Below are positions 54,053 to 61,819 of a stretch of 64,000 nt of DNA, piece after piece; position 1 is the first letter of the stretch, and each line of letters starts with the position of its first letter. Source of the stretch: Acidimicrobiaceae bacterium (GTDB taxonomy: Bacteria; Actinomycetota; Acidimicrobiia; Acidimicrobiales; RAAP-2); assembly GCA_003158855.1 (NCBI GenBank), contig PMLJ01000034.1, positions 1 to 64,000 on the forward strand, given 5' to 3'. A model generated the notes under the pieces. The model saw only the letters and a program-made list of their open reading frames with translations, had not been told where the DNA came from and searched no databases. The translations under genes were made by a program, and so were the position numbers.

Positions 54053-55206
54053 TACGCCTCCCGAGTCCTCGTGCCGTACGCGCGGGCACTCTCCCATGCT
54101 CTCACGTGCACGTCGGACGCGTTGTCACCGAGCACGGTGACGTGGCCGAGTTTGCGCCCGGGCCGCCAGGATTTTCCGTAGTCGTGCACGTACGCGCCCT
54201 TCACGGCCCTCGCCAGCTCGAGCGAGCTCGGCTCGTCCGATCCGACGACGTTCACCATCACGGCGCAGTCGCAGAGAGGGGTGACCTCGCCGAGTTGCTC
54301 ACCGCTCACCGCGAGAAGATGGTTCGCGAACTGGCTGGTCGAGGTGCCCTCAATGGTCCAGTGGCCGGAGTTGTGGGGTCGAAGGGCGATTTCGTTCACG
54401 AACAAGCCCGCCGACGTGACGAAGAATTCGATGGCGACGATGCCGACGGCATCGATCAGCGAAGCGATCTGCTCGGCGAGTTCCGACGCGCGCGTCGTGA
54501 GCTCGTTGGTGACCTGGGCGGGAAAGTCGACTTCGATGCACATGGCGTCGGACTGGACGGTCGTGACCAACGGATAGAGCGCCACCGAGCCGTCGGTACC
54601 GCGCGCGATCAGCTGGGCGACCTCACTTTGGAGATGGAGGCGTTCTTCGACGACCACCTCGCCGGACTTCGTCAAGTCGTCGATCATGCGGATGGCCTGC
54701 TCGCGGAATTGGGGGAAGAGCACGCCGCGCCCGTCGTAGCCTCCCCGTGAGGCCTTGACGACCGGGGGCTCTCGCAAGCCGTCCAAGAAGGCGCCGAGCC
54801 GAGGGTCGCGCGACGAGGTGACGACGAGAAAACGGGGTACGGGCAGTCCGGCGCCAGAGAACGCGCGACGTTGGTGGGCCTTGTCGACCGCGAACTCGAG
54901 CGCCGACGAGCTGGGTCGAACCACGACACCGCGCGCCTCGAGCGCCTCGATCTGCTCGAGGTCGACGAGTTCGTGGTCGAAGGTGATCACGTCGACGCAA
55001 TCACACAGCGCGTCGAGGGCTACCTGGTCCTTGGCGTCACCGAGGACCACGTCGTCGCACGTCGCCACGGCGGCGTCATCGAGTGACGAGGCGAGCACCG
55101 TGATAGTGACGCCCAGGGAAGGAGCTTCCTCTCCCATCATCCGAGCCAACTGCCCGGCCCCAATGACACCGATTCTTCGCCGACTAAGTTGGGGACTGTT
55201 CGACAC
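54052..55206 (-). CDS. purK: N5-carboxyaminoimidazole ribonucleotide synthase
   Basis: PurK makes N5-CAIR from AIR, bicarbonate and ATP; PurE, encoded next, uses the product. The ~384-residue ATP-grasp protein has an N-terminal Rossmann motif [12 protein letters not shown], the ATP-grasp Gly-rich loop [11 protein letters not shown] and the family motif [11 protein letters not shown] (~274). GTG 55206 is preferred because TAGCGT ends six nucleotides before it on the coding strand. TTG 55212 adds two residues. Confidence 0.95.
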   Translation of the reverse strand: MSNSPQLSRRRIGVIGAGQLARMMGEEAPSLGVTITVLASSLDDAAVATCDDVVLGDAKDQVALDALCDCVDVITFDHELVDLEQIEALEARGVVVRPSSSALEFAVDKAHQRRAFSGAGLPVPRFLVVTSSRDPRLGAFLDGLREPPVVKASRGGYDGRGVLFPQFREQAIRMIDDLTKSGEVVVEERLHLQSEVAQLIARGTDGSVALYPLVTTVQSDAMCIEVDFPAQVTNELTTRASELAEQIASLIDAVGIVAIEFFVTSAGLFVNEIALRPHNSGHWTIEGTSTSQFANHLLAVSGEQLGEVTPLCDCAVMVNVVGSDEPSSLELARAVKGAYVHDYGKSWRPGRKLGHVTVLGDNASDVHVRAWESARAYGTRTREA

Positions 55207-55212
55207 GACCAA

Positions 55213-55218
55213 ACGCTA
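55213..55218 (-). promoter_or_regulatory. -10 element of a probable leaderless promoter (purK)
   Basis: TAGCGT on the minus strand ends six nucleotides before GTG 55206. Both hexamer and spacing are identical to those at smc. Confidence 0.5.
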
Positions 55219-55243
55219 CAGGTCGTCAGAGGGGGCTAGGGGC

Positions 55244-56158
55244 ATGCGTATCGCTATTGGGCTTGACACGGACGGACCGCTCGAACGCACGCTCGCACGC
55301 GCCACGAGCCTTCGAGCACAGGGATTCACGTCGATGTGGTCATCCCAGATCTTCGGCCCGGACACACTCACCGTCTTGGCGATCGTTGGCAGGGAGTTGC
55401 CGGATCTTGACCTCGGAACGGCTGTCATTCCGATCCAGCCCCGTCACCCCTCCATGCTCGCCGCCCAGGCGCGCACGGTGCAGGACGCGATTGGCGGGCA
55501 CCTCTCGCTCGGCATCGGGCTCTCGCATCAGGTGATCGTCGAGGGCCTGTGGGGAATCTCCTTCGAGCGCCCGGTCACGTACATGCGCGAATACCTCGAC
55601 GCCCTCGCGCCGATGTTGCGCGGGGAGAACGTCTCGGCCCAGGGCGAGCGCGTCTCGGCGGTGACGATGAGCCCGCTGGGGCCCAAAGAGACGAGGACGC
55701 CGAGCCTGCTCGTCGCCGCGCTTGGGCCAAAGATGCTGAAGCTCGCCGGCGCGCTGACCGACGGGACGGTCTTGTGGATGACCGGGCGCAAGACCATCGC
55801 GTCGCACATCAGTCCGACGATCCGGGCCGCCGCCGCCGAAGCCGGACGGCCCGCTCCCCGAGTGGTCTGCTCTCTGCCGATCACCGTCACCGACGACATC
55901 CTCGGGGCGCGCGAAAGGGTGAACACCCAATACGCGATCTACGGGACGCTTCCGAGCTACGCGAAGATGATGGAGCGCGAGGGCGCCAGCGAGCCCGCTG
56001 ACGTGGGCCTGATGGGGACGAAGGAGCAGGTCCTCGAGCAGCTCGGCGAGTTGGCGAACGCCGGCGTCACCGAATTCTCCGGCGCGCCAACGGGCACGCC
56101 GGATGAGCGCGACGCGGCTCTCGAAGCGCTCCTGGAGTACGGCGCGTCGCACTCGTAG
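55244..56158 (+). CDS. LLM-class oxidoreductase, probably F420-dependent
   Basis: The 304-residue TIM-barrel protein of the luciferase-like monooxygenase family has RIAIGLDTDG at the start, LGTAVIPIQPRHPSMLAAQARTV with the cofactor-binding core, and HLSLGIGLSH. Actinobacterial members of this type use coenzyme F420. Substrate unknown. ATG 55244 is used; the frame upstream is antisense to purK. It diverges from purK with 37 nt between starts. Confidence 0.88.
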   Translation: MRIAIGLDTDGPLERTLARATSLRAQGFTSMWSSQIFGPDTLTVLAIVGRELPDLDLGTAVIPIQPRHPSMLAAQARTVQDAIGGHLSLGIGLSHQVIVEGLWGISFERPVTYMREYLDALAPMLRGENVSAQGERVSAVTMSPLGPKETRTPSLLVAALGPKMLKLAGALTDGTVLWMTGRKTIASHISPTIRAAAAEAGRPAPRVVCSLPITVTDDILGARERVNTQYAIYGTLPSYAKMMEREGASEPADVGLMGTKEQVLEQLGELANAGVTEFSGAPTGTPDERDAALEALLEYGASHS

Positions 56159-56219
56159 AGCGTCCGGTGCACGAGTCTTTCGGCGCCAAGACTAAAGTTG
56201 CTGGCTACAAGGAGCATTC

Positions 56220-56588
56220 ATGTCAGCAGTAGCCAGCATTCTTTCAATCATTCTCTTCTTGGCGTTCGCAACCTCAGGGCTGCAGAAGCTTCGCTTCAAC
56301 CCGATGGCGTCACAAACAGCCGGCCACCTCGGATTCTCGAAGAGCGCGTACCAACGTATCGGCGTGTTGGAGTTCGCCGGCGGCCTCGCACTGCTGATCG
56401 GGCTTTCCGCGACGGGCTCCTCGCTCTTGGCGGTCCTCAATGAGGCTGCGGCAACGGGGCTCACCATCACGATGCTCCTCGCGGTCTTCTTCCACCTGCG
56501 CAAAGGCGACAACGCCAAACTCTTCACGCCAGCGCTCGTGCTCGGCGTCTTGGCACTCCTGGAGCTTATTTTTCGCTTCGCGGCCTAG
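56220..56588 (+). CDS. DoxX-like membrane protein
   Basis: The 122-residue protein has four membrane spans and the DoxX-like features FATSGLQKLRF, LEFAGGLALLIG and VFFHLRKGD. Such proteins often form redox complexes with thiol proteins in actinobacteria. AAGGAG precedes ATG 56220 by five bases. It ends four bases from the convergent DsbA-like gene. Confidence 0.82.
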   Translation: MSAVASILSIILFLAFATSGLQKLRFNPMASQTAGHLGFSKSAYQRIGVLEFAGGLALLIGLSATGSSLLAVLNEAAATGLTITMLLAVFFHLRKGDNAKLFTPALVLGVLALLELIFRFAA

Positions 56589-56591
56589 GGC

Positions 56592-57188
56592 CTAAAGCGG
56601 CACACGCGTGTGTTTGAACTCGTTGAGTTCCGGCTGGGCGGCGATCAAGGTGACGATCGACTCGATGATCCTGACTGAAGCATGAGCGTCGCCGGTCGGC
56701 GGCTTCATGTAGCGAATGAAGGTGGCGTCGCCACCGACGACGAAGGTGGGCACGCCGAAGGCTTCGAACTTCTCGAACTTCCGGAAACTCTCTCCTATGA
56801 CGGCGTGGGGGCGGCGCGAGGCGACGTCCTCTCCCACCACGCCCATGTCGACCCCGAGCGGACTGAGGACCTCTCCGATCTCCTCCATCGTGACCAGGCG
56901 CACGGCGCGCTCGTGGCGGGCACGAAAGAGCGCCTCGTGAGCGCTCAAGAAGAGCTCCGGTTGCAGGTCGCGCACCGAGACGCTCACCGCGAGCGACAAG
57001 AGATCGGAATCGTGCGCGGGGTCGTCCCACACGTCGGGAGCACCCTCGCTCTTGTAGCCCTGGCTCATCGTCCAGGGAATGAAATTGACCGAGAAGTCGG
57101 CCCCGGCACCGAGGGCCTTGATGACGTGCAGGTGGATGTTCTTCGCGAAAGGGCAGCGGTAGTCAAAGGAAAGATCGAAGGAAGTCAT
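56592..57188 (-). CDS. DsbA-family protein with a single-Cys active site
   Basis: The 198-residue thioredoxin-fold protein has an inserted helical domain. The active-site position reads RCPFAKN, with one Cys in place of the CxxC of oxidoreductases. The cis-Pro loop is FGVPTFVV. This resembles 2-hydroxychromene-2-carboxylate isomerase and mycothiol or glutathione-S-transferase-like DsbA relatives, not a disulfide oxidase. No signal peptide, so probably cytosolic. ATG 57188 has TAGGCT six nucleotides upstream, suggesting a leaderless mRNA. Confidence 0.83.
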   Translation of the reverse strand: MTSFDLSFDYRCPFAKNIHLHVIKALGAGADFSVNFIPWTMSQGYKSEGAPDVWDDPAHDSDLLSLAVSVSVRDLQPELFLSAHEALFRARHERAVRLVTMEEIGEVLSPLGVDMGVVGEDVASRRPHAVIGESFRKFEKFEAFGVPTFVVGGDATFIRYMKPPTGDAHASVRIIESIVTLIAAQPELNEFKHTRVPL

Positions 57189-57194
57189 GCCAAC

Positions 57195-57200
57195 AGCCTA
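57195..57200 (-). promoter_or_regulatory. -10 element of a probable leaderless promoter (DsbA-like gene)
   Basis: TAGGCT on the minus strand ends six nucleotides before ATG 57188; no Shine-Dalgarno sequence. Confidence 0.45.
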
Positions 57201-57221
57201 TGGACCAGCTGCCGTTTCCGG

Positions 57222-58010
57222 TTACCTCGGGACTGGCACACCTTCGGACCGGCAGAGATCCTTGTATGCGCAGAAGCGACACGCGTTGCTCGACGGAGTG
57301 GCAGGAAAATCGCCGTCGTCGTAGTAGCGCTTGATGCGCTCCCAAGCGCCGGACGCCGCCGAGGCGCGGGCCTTGATGACGACCTCAGTGACGTTGCGTT
57401 CGATGGTCTCACCTTGGGCGACGTAGAGCAGCCGCATCTTCGCGGGCCGTTCACCTAGTTTCTCCTGGCACAGCACCGCGTACAGTTCGGCGTTCGCGAA
57501 CGTCTGGGAGTCGTAGTTCCGGTTGGGCAGGCCGCCGGTCTTGTAGTCCACGATGACGAGGCTTCCGTCGGGGTCCCGATCGAGTCGGTCGAGAATACCG
57601 AAGAGCGGCGCGTCATTGACGGTGACGCCGAGGCGAAGCTCAATGCCCTCGCTGTCGATCGCGCGTGGATCTTCCATCTCGAAGTACTTCGTGATGATCT
57701 CCTCGGTCTCTGCGAGAAGCCGTTCCAGCATCGCATCGTCCATCGCCAGGTCCTTGCGGACGTCGTCGGTAAGCACCACGTCGACGGCGGGGGCGACGTA
57801 GTCGCGGGCCCTTTCGATGGAACGTTCCCCGGCGGGCAGGAGAAAGAGGTTTTCCAAGACCAAGTGGACGAAGCGGCCCTTGGCCGTCGCGTACGACGCC
57901 GGCTGGGCGATCCGTTCGATCGAAGCGTGCTGGTAGCGCCGAGGGCACGCCTGGAAGTCCGCGAGTCGTGAAGGCGAGAGCGCCTTTGGCAGTGGTTGTT
58001 CAAAGGTCAT
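57222..58010 (-). CDS. RecB-family PD-(D/E)XK exonuclease with four-Cys cluster
   Basis: The 262-residue stand-alone nuclease has the early His of GRFVHLVLE (~48), the acidic Asp of GILDRLDRD, the core VDYKTG (~154-158) and a QTFANAELYA helix. Cys22 (ACPRR) and three Cys at the C-terminus (CRFC...LC) match the Fe-S cluster arrangement of AddB/Cas4-type nucleases. Stand-alone homologs are widespread in actinobacteria. No CRISPR or helicase gene is adjacent. ATG 58010 has TACGGT six nucleotides upstream. Confidence 0.9.
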   Translation of the reverse strand: MTFEQPLPKALSPSRLADFQACPRRYQHASIERIAQPASYATAKGRFVHLVLENLFLLPAGERSIERARDYVAPAVDVVLTDDVRKDLAMDDAMLERLLAETEEIITKYFEMEDPRAIDSEGIELRLGVTVNDAPLFGILDRLDRDPDGSLVIVDYKTGGLPNRNYDSQTFANAELYAVLCQEKLGERPAKMRLLYVAQGETIERNVTEVVIKARASAASGAWERIKRYYDDGDFPATPSSNACRFCAYKDLCRSEGVPVPR

Positions 58011-58016
58011 GAGTCA

Positions 58017-58022
58017 ACCGTA
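58017..58022 (-). promoter_or_regulatory. -10 element of a probable leaderless promoter (RecB-type nuclease)
   Basis: TACGGT on the minus strand ends six nucleotides before ATG 58010; no Shine-Dalgarno sequence. Confidence 0.45.
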
Positions 58023-58070
58023 CGGCACGCCTGTCACATCGGAGCGAAATCGAGCGAGTAGAAATGGGGT

Positions 58071-58376
58071 GTGAAGAAGCGCCCCACCGTCTCTCGCCAG
58101 GGCAACCTCGTGCGAACCACAAACTGGGCAGGTGTGACGTACGGTGACGCGGTCATCGTGGACGGTGTGAAGGAGCGACGCCAGAGTTGGGTCTTCGTGG
58201 CGCACGTGTTCAACGAGGCCACGAATGAGGAGTGGATCGATGTTCGAGGCGGCCGCACCGGGGAAGCGAAGGGTCGATCCTTTCGCCCGGAGTTGATCTA
58301 TCCCGCGAGCGCGAAGAAGGGCCCCCGCCTCGTGGGACTCCCGCTCGCCATCGCTCCGCAGCTGCCAATCCACTAA
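58071..58376 (+). CDS. Small basic conserved-type protein
   Basis: The 101-residue soluble protein opens MKKRPTVSRQGN. It has a beta-rich middle (VFVAHVFNEATNEEWIDVRGG) and SFRPELIYP. It looks like a small SH3-like actinobacterial protein, but I cannot name the family. GTG 58071. It diverges from the nuclease gene with 60 nt between them. Confidence 0.6.
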   Translation: MKKRPTVSRQGNLVRTTNWAGVTYGDAVIVDGVKERRQSWVFVAHVFNEATNEEWIDVRGGRTGEAKGRSFRPELIYPASAKKGPRLVGLPLAIAPQLPIH

Positions 58377-58480
58377 CCCGTGACTGCGCTGATGGCGTTG
58401 ATCCCTCGCGCCGCGACAATCACGAAGCAAGGAATGCCCGCAAGGATCCCGGCGACGAACTCGTCCGTGTGGGGCGAACT

Positions 58481-59089
58481 TCAGGCCTGCGGTCCCAGTC
58501 CTTCCGTGCGAACGACCGCGTTCGCGAGTACGTTGAGGGCCATGAGCCAGGACTCCGGATCGATGGAGAGCGCGTGCTCGCCCTCAAGAGCGATCTGACC
58601 GAAAAAGAGCGCGTACCAGATTCGGGCAAAGGCAACCCCGCTCATCCCATCGACCAGCAGTTTCTTGTCGACGAGGGGCTGGACGATCTCCATGATTTGG
58701 AGACTGGTCTCCTCCTTCGCATCGGCGATCCCGGCGGACGCCGTGAGGTTGTGGTGCGCGAACGAGATGCTCTCGATGCGAAGGATTCGACCCTCGTCAC
58801 GCTCGGGAGTCTGCGCGTCCGAGATCATCTGGCTCAGAGCCGCGCGCAGCTGATCCGCCGTTTCGACGTTGCGCAGCGGTGTCGTGAATATCTCGGCTTG
58901 GCCCAAGAGGACTTGTCGAAAGCGGTGCACGATGGTGGAGGCGATGAGGTCCTCGCGGTCGCTGAAGTAGCTGTACAGTAGGGCGACCGAGATTCCTGCC
59001 TCCGAGGCCACCCTCTTCACCCGGAACTGCGTCAAACCGTTGCGTTCAATCTCGAGCGCCGCCGATTCCAAAATCTTGTCACGCGTCAT
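58481..59089 (-). CDS. TetR/AcrR family transcriptional regulator
   Basis: The 202-residue protein has an N-terminal HTH (~25-50; AGISVALLYSYFSDREDL is the recognition region) and a helical ligand-binding domain. It is the last gene of a minus-strand cluster with the E2 acyltransferase and alpha/beta hydrolase genes, so it may control them or the divergent liv genes. ATG 59089 has TATCCT six nucleotides upstream, inside a small palindrome GAGG-TAT-CCTC that could be an autoregulatory site. Confidence 0.87.
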   Translation of the reverse strand: MTRDKILESAALEIERNGLTQFRVKRVASEAGISVALLYSYFSDREDLIASTIVHRFRQVLLGQAEIFTTPLRNVETADQLRAALSQMISDAQTPERDEGRILRIESISFAHHNLTASAGIADAKEETSLQIMEIVQPLVDKKLLVDGMSGVAFARIWYALFFGQIALEGEHALSIDPESWLMALNVLANAVVRTEGLGPQA

Positions 59090-59095
59090 GTTTCG

Positions 59096-59101
59096 AGGAT
59101 A
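59096..59101 (-). promoter_or_regulatory. -10 element of a probable leaderless promoter (TetR gene)
   Basis: TATCCT on the minus strand ends six nucleotides before ATG 59089 and lies within the palindrome GAGGTATCCTC. Confidence 0.45.
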
Positions 59102-59128
59102 CCTCTAGTACCCAAAGGCCCGAAGAGC

Positions 59129-60475
59129 CTAGAACTCCCGACTCCAATCGCGTGAATTGAGGATCTCGGCGACGTGGCGCAGGTACCTCGCCGCGTAGGC
59201 GCCGTCGACCGCCCTGTGGTCGAACGTCAGGGCCAGGAGCCCGATCGAATGGATGGCGATCGACTCACCCCCGTCGGGCGTAGTCACTACGACCGGCTTC
59301 CTCGAGACGCCATCGGTCGACAGAATCGCGACCTGGGGCTGATTGATGACGGCGCCCGTGAGCAGCGTTCCGAACGGCCCCGGATTGGTGATGGTGAAGG
59401 TGCCACCGGCGAAGTCGTCGACGCCAAGTTTCTTCTCGCGCGCGCGCGTGGCGAGGTCACGGACCTTGCGGGCTATCGAGCGAAGCGCATAGCCGTCGGC
59501 GTGATGAACCACCGGAACGACCAGGCCGTCAGCGTCGAGATCCACCGCGATGCCCAGGTTGATAGTGCGGTGGACGATCAGTTCGTTGTCCCCGACCGAT
59601 GCGTTGAGGTTCGGAAACGACTTCAGCGCCTCCACCGCCGCGAGTGCGATGAAGGGCAGGTACGTCAGGCTGAAGCCCTCCTGCTCCTTGAAGGCGGCTG
59701 CGTGGCTGCGTCGCACGATTTCTACTCGCTCGTAGTCGACTTCCTTCACCATCAGCGTGTGCGCGGACGTTGCCTTCGAGCGCACCATGTGCTCGGCGGT
59801 GAGTCGACGGATCTTGCTGAATGGAATGATCTCGTCGCCCTGATCCTTGGACACATCAGGCGGCGTTGTCGAGATATACAGCTCCACGTCGCGACGGGTG
59901 ATGCGGCCTTCGGGGCCGGTGCCCACGACGGAGCTTTCGGCGATGCCGTGGTCACTGAGCAGGCGTCGAACAACGGGGGAGAGTGACGGCGGGGCGTGAG
60001 TCGTCGTTGACGCTGCAAGCTTGCTTGATGCGGCGACAACGTCGTCACGGGTAATCCGCCCACCGGGACCCGTCCCCGTGACTTCGGCGGCGCTCAGGCC
60101 ATGCTCTTCGAGCAGTCGGCGCACGACGGGGGAGAGTTTCGTATCGCCGACGGCTTGCTTGGTTGACGAAGTGCGGGCCGCAACCGGCCCACTCGTGACC
60201 ACGGACTTCGTCACTTTGGCTTGGGGGGCCGAGGCTTCGCTCCCGTCGCCGATCACGGCGAGCACGGTGCCGACGTCGACCGTGGCTCCTTCGGCTACGA
60301 GAATGGCGCTCAGGATGCCGCTGGCCTGCGCGGGAATCTCGGTGTCCACCTTGTCGGTCGATACCTCAAACAGGGGCTCGCCACGCACCACCGCATCGCC
60401 CACGGCTTTGAACCATTTCGTCACTGTTCCGTCGGCGACGGTCTCGCCAAGTTGGGGCATTGTCACGTCAGCCAT
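59129..60475 (-). CDS. 2-oxoacid dehydrogenase E2 (dihydrolipoamide acyltransferase) with two subunit-binding domains
   Basis: E2 moves the acyl group from E1 to CoA. The 448-residue protein has a lipoyl domain (1-76, lipoyl Lys42 in STDKVDTE), then two copies of the peripheral subunit-binding domain (~113-147 and ~164-199; both read SPVVRRLL and GTGP-GGRITR or GTGP-EGRITR). The catalytic domain (~215-448) carries HRAVDG with His420. One binding domain is usual; two similar ones imply internal duplication. E1 and E3 genes are not in the window, so pyruvate, 2-oxoglutarate or branched-chain specificity cannot be assigned. No clear ribosome-binding site precedes ATG 60475. Confidence 0.93.
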   Translation of the reverse strand: MADVTMPQLGETVADGTVTKWFKAVGDAVVRGEPLFEVSTDKVDTEIPAQASGILSAILVAEGATVDVGTVLAVIGDGSEASAPQAKVTKSVVTSGPVAARTSSTKQAVGDTKLSPVVRRLLEEHGLSAAEVTGTGPGGRITRDDVVAASSKLAASTTTHAPPSLSPVVRRLLSDHGIAESSVVGTGPEGRITRRDVELYISTTPPDVSKDQGDEIIPFSKIRRLTAEHMVRSKATSAHTLMVKEVDYERVEIVRRSHAAAFKEQEGFSLTYLPFIALAAVEALKSFPNLNASVGDNELIVHRTINLGIAVDLDADGLVVPVVHHADGYALRSIARKVRDLATRAREKKLGVDDFAGGTFTITNPGPFGTLLTGAVINQPQVAILSTDGVSRKPVVVTTPDGGESIAIHSIGLLALTFDHRAVDGAYAARYLRHVAEILNSRDWSREF

Positions 60476-60514
60476 TTGATCGCTCGTTCGCTAGGAGGGA
60501 TTGGTGTTTCATCT

Positions 60515-61585
60515 TCAGTTTGATTCAATCTCGAGGTGGGACGCCATCCAGTCGGCGGCGAGAGGGCGGTGGCGGTAGATAACGTTCGCGCAGCCGTGGT
60601 TGCCCTCGTCGAGCAGCAGCAACTTCGATTCGCCCCTTGCCTCGCGGCAGAGTCGCTCGCCATCTTGCCATGGGAAGAGGCGGTCGCGCTTGCCCATGAT
60701 GACGAGCAGCGGCGTGGTGATCTTCGAGGCGTGGCCGTCGAGAGTCATCTCCCAGGCACGCTTTTCGGCTTCTTCGGGCGATGAGGAGAACGACCGGACT
60801 TCGAACGCTCGTCGAGTCAGCGGATTGAGGCCCTTCCAGGCGGCTCCAAGGCTGTAAGGGCCGGCCAGCGCGACGGTGCCACGGATTGGCAGGTCGGAGC
60901 TCGCGAGGCGGGCGGCGTAGAAGCCGCCGAGGCTCACTCCCCAGACGCCGATCCGCTCGTTGTCGACCTGGTCCATCTGGTGCAGGTGGTTGATCAGCGC
61001 TTCGCCGACCTCATTCCACTCGGGACGAATCGGAAGAGTCCATTCGGCCTCGCCTTGGCCCGGGCCGTCGATCGCGAAGGTGGCCATCCCGCGGTCGAGG
61101 AAGGAGCGCTCAACGTCGCGAAACTCCTCCTTGGTCGAATCAAGACCGGGAATCAAGATCACAGCGGGGTGAGGTCCGCCCGCATCCGGGCGCCGGAAGA
61201 TTCCCACCAGCTTGGACCCCTCGAAGGGGATCTCCTCTCGGGTGGCCGGTGGCACGAAGAGGGGAAGGGCTCGATTGAGCGCGTCGACTGCTCGCTCGTG
61301 CGCCGCCCTGGCCTGGTCGAGATCGTGGACGAAGAGGAACTTCGCGAAATGGAAGTAGGTAGCCGCGCGCGCGAAGAACTCGCCGGCGGTGCGGTGGCGG
61401 CCTTCGCTCAGCGCGTCCTCACCGAGGGCCAGGTGCTCGCTCGCGCCCTCGCACCACGCCGCGCACCAGTCATCCCACCGCTCCAAGCCCTTGGTGATCC
61501 GGGCGAAGTCGCTCGCGTCCACGCCGTTGGCGGTGAATCGGGGTTCCCAATTCGAGACAGCGGTCTCTAAAAGAACGTCAACCAT
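60515..61585 (-). CDS. Alpha/beta hydrolase, FrsA/DUF1100-like
   Basis: The 356-residue serine hydrolase has a helical N-terminal cap (~1-110) and an alpha/beta core. The nucleophile is Ser218 in GVSLGG, the acid Asp in GKRDRLFP (~302) and the His in EGNHGC (~331). The cap-plus-core layout matches FrsA-like and 2,6-dihydropseudooxynicotine hydrolase-like enzymes that cleave C-C or ester bonds. Substrate unknown. ATG 61585 follows AGGGGGG. It heads a minus-strand cluster with E2 and TetR and is divergent from the liv transporter. Confidence 0.87.
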   Translation of the reverse strand: MVDVLLETAVSNWEPRFTANGVDASDFARITKGLERWDDWCAAWCEGASEHLALGEDALSEGRHRTAGEFFARAATYFHFAKFLFVHDLDQARAAHERAVDALNRALPLFVPPATREEIPFEGSKLVGIFRRPDAGGPHPAVILIPGLDSTKEEFRDVERSFLDRGMATFAIDGPGQGEAEWTLPIRPEWNEVGEALINHLHQMDQVDNERIGVWGVSLGGFYAARLASSDLPIRGTVALAGPYSLGAAWKGLNPLTRRAFEVRSFSSSPEEAEKRAWEMTLDGHASKITTPLLVIMGKRDRLFPWQDGERLCREARGESKLLLLDEGNHGCANVIYRHRPLAADWMASHLEIESN

Positions 61586-61702
61586 GGCCCCCCTAGGACA
61601 TCTGAATTTATGCCGATGGTAACGGAGTTGGTGGCCCCGTGAATAGGGCAGAACCTTTGAATTTATTTCACGGGGGGTGTAAAGATTTCACTCCCTTTTG
61701 AA

Positions 61703-61731
61703 TTGACGCCCCCCGACTTCGTCGTTATGGT
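61703..61731 (+). promoter_or_regulatory. Sigma-70-type promoter for the liv operon
   Basis: TTGACG (61703-61708), a 17-nt spacer and TATGGT (61726-61731) form a near-consensus housekeeping promoter pointing at livK. The predicted start falls at about 61738. The leader is about 80 nt. Confidence 0.75.
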
Positions 61732-61737
61732 TGCAAA

Positions 61738-61754
61738 ATCACTCACCGAGTGAT
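61738..61754. promoter_or_regulatory. Perfect inverted repeat at the liv transcription start, likely operator
   Basis: ATCACTC and GAGTGAT flank a 3-nt spacer (ACC), a 17-bp perfect inverted repeat immediately after the -10 element. A repressor bound here would block RNA polymerase. The form fits a TetR-family operator; the TetR encoded 2.7 kb away is a candidate. Confidence 0.6.
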
Positions 61755-61756
61755 CA

Positions 61757-61796
61757 TTTCTAGAGCCAGGGCCTTTTTCGGGGGTTTTTCTAGAAA
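61757..61796. repeat. Repeated TTTCTAGA motif in the liv leader
   Basis: TTTCTAGA at 61757-61764 recurs at 61787-61794, 30 nt on, where it is part of the perfect palindrome TTTCTAGAAA. It could be a second regulator site or a structured leader element. Confidence 0.4.
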
Positions 61797-61819
61797 CGCA
61801 CATATGCAGGGGGGAATGT

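Noticed and set aside
56600-56613. CACACGCGTGTG palindrome as an operator
   Set aside because: It lies in the coding end of the DsbA-like gene and has no promoter beside it.
57222-58010. Cas4 nuclease indicating a CRISPR locus
   Set aside because: The four-Cys PD-(D/E)XK layout is shared with RecB/AddB-type nucleases, and there is no repeat array or cas gene in the window.
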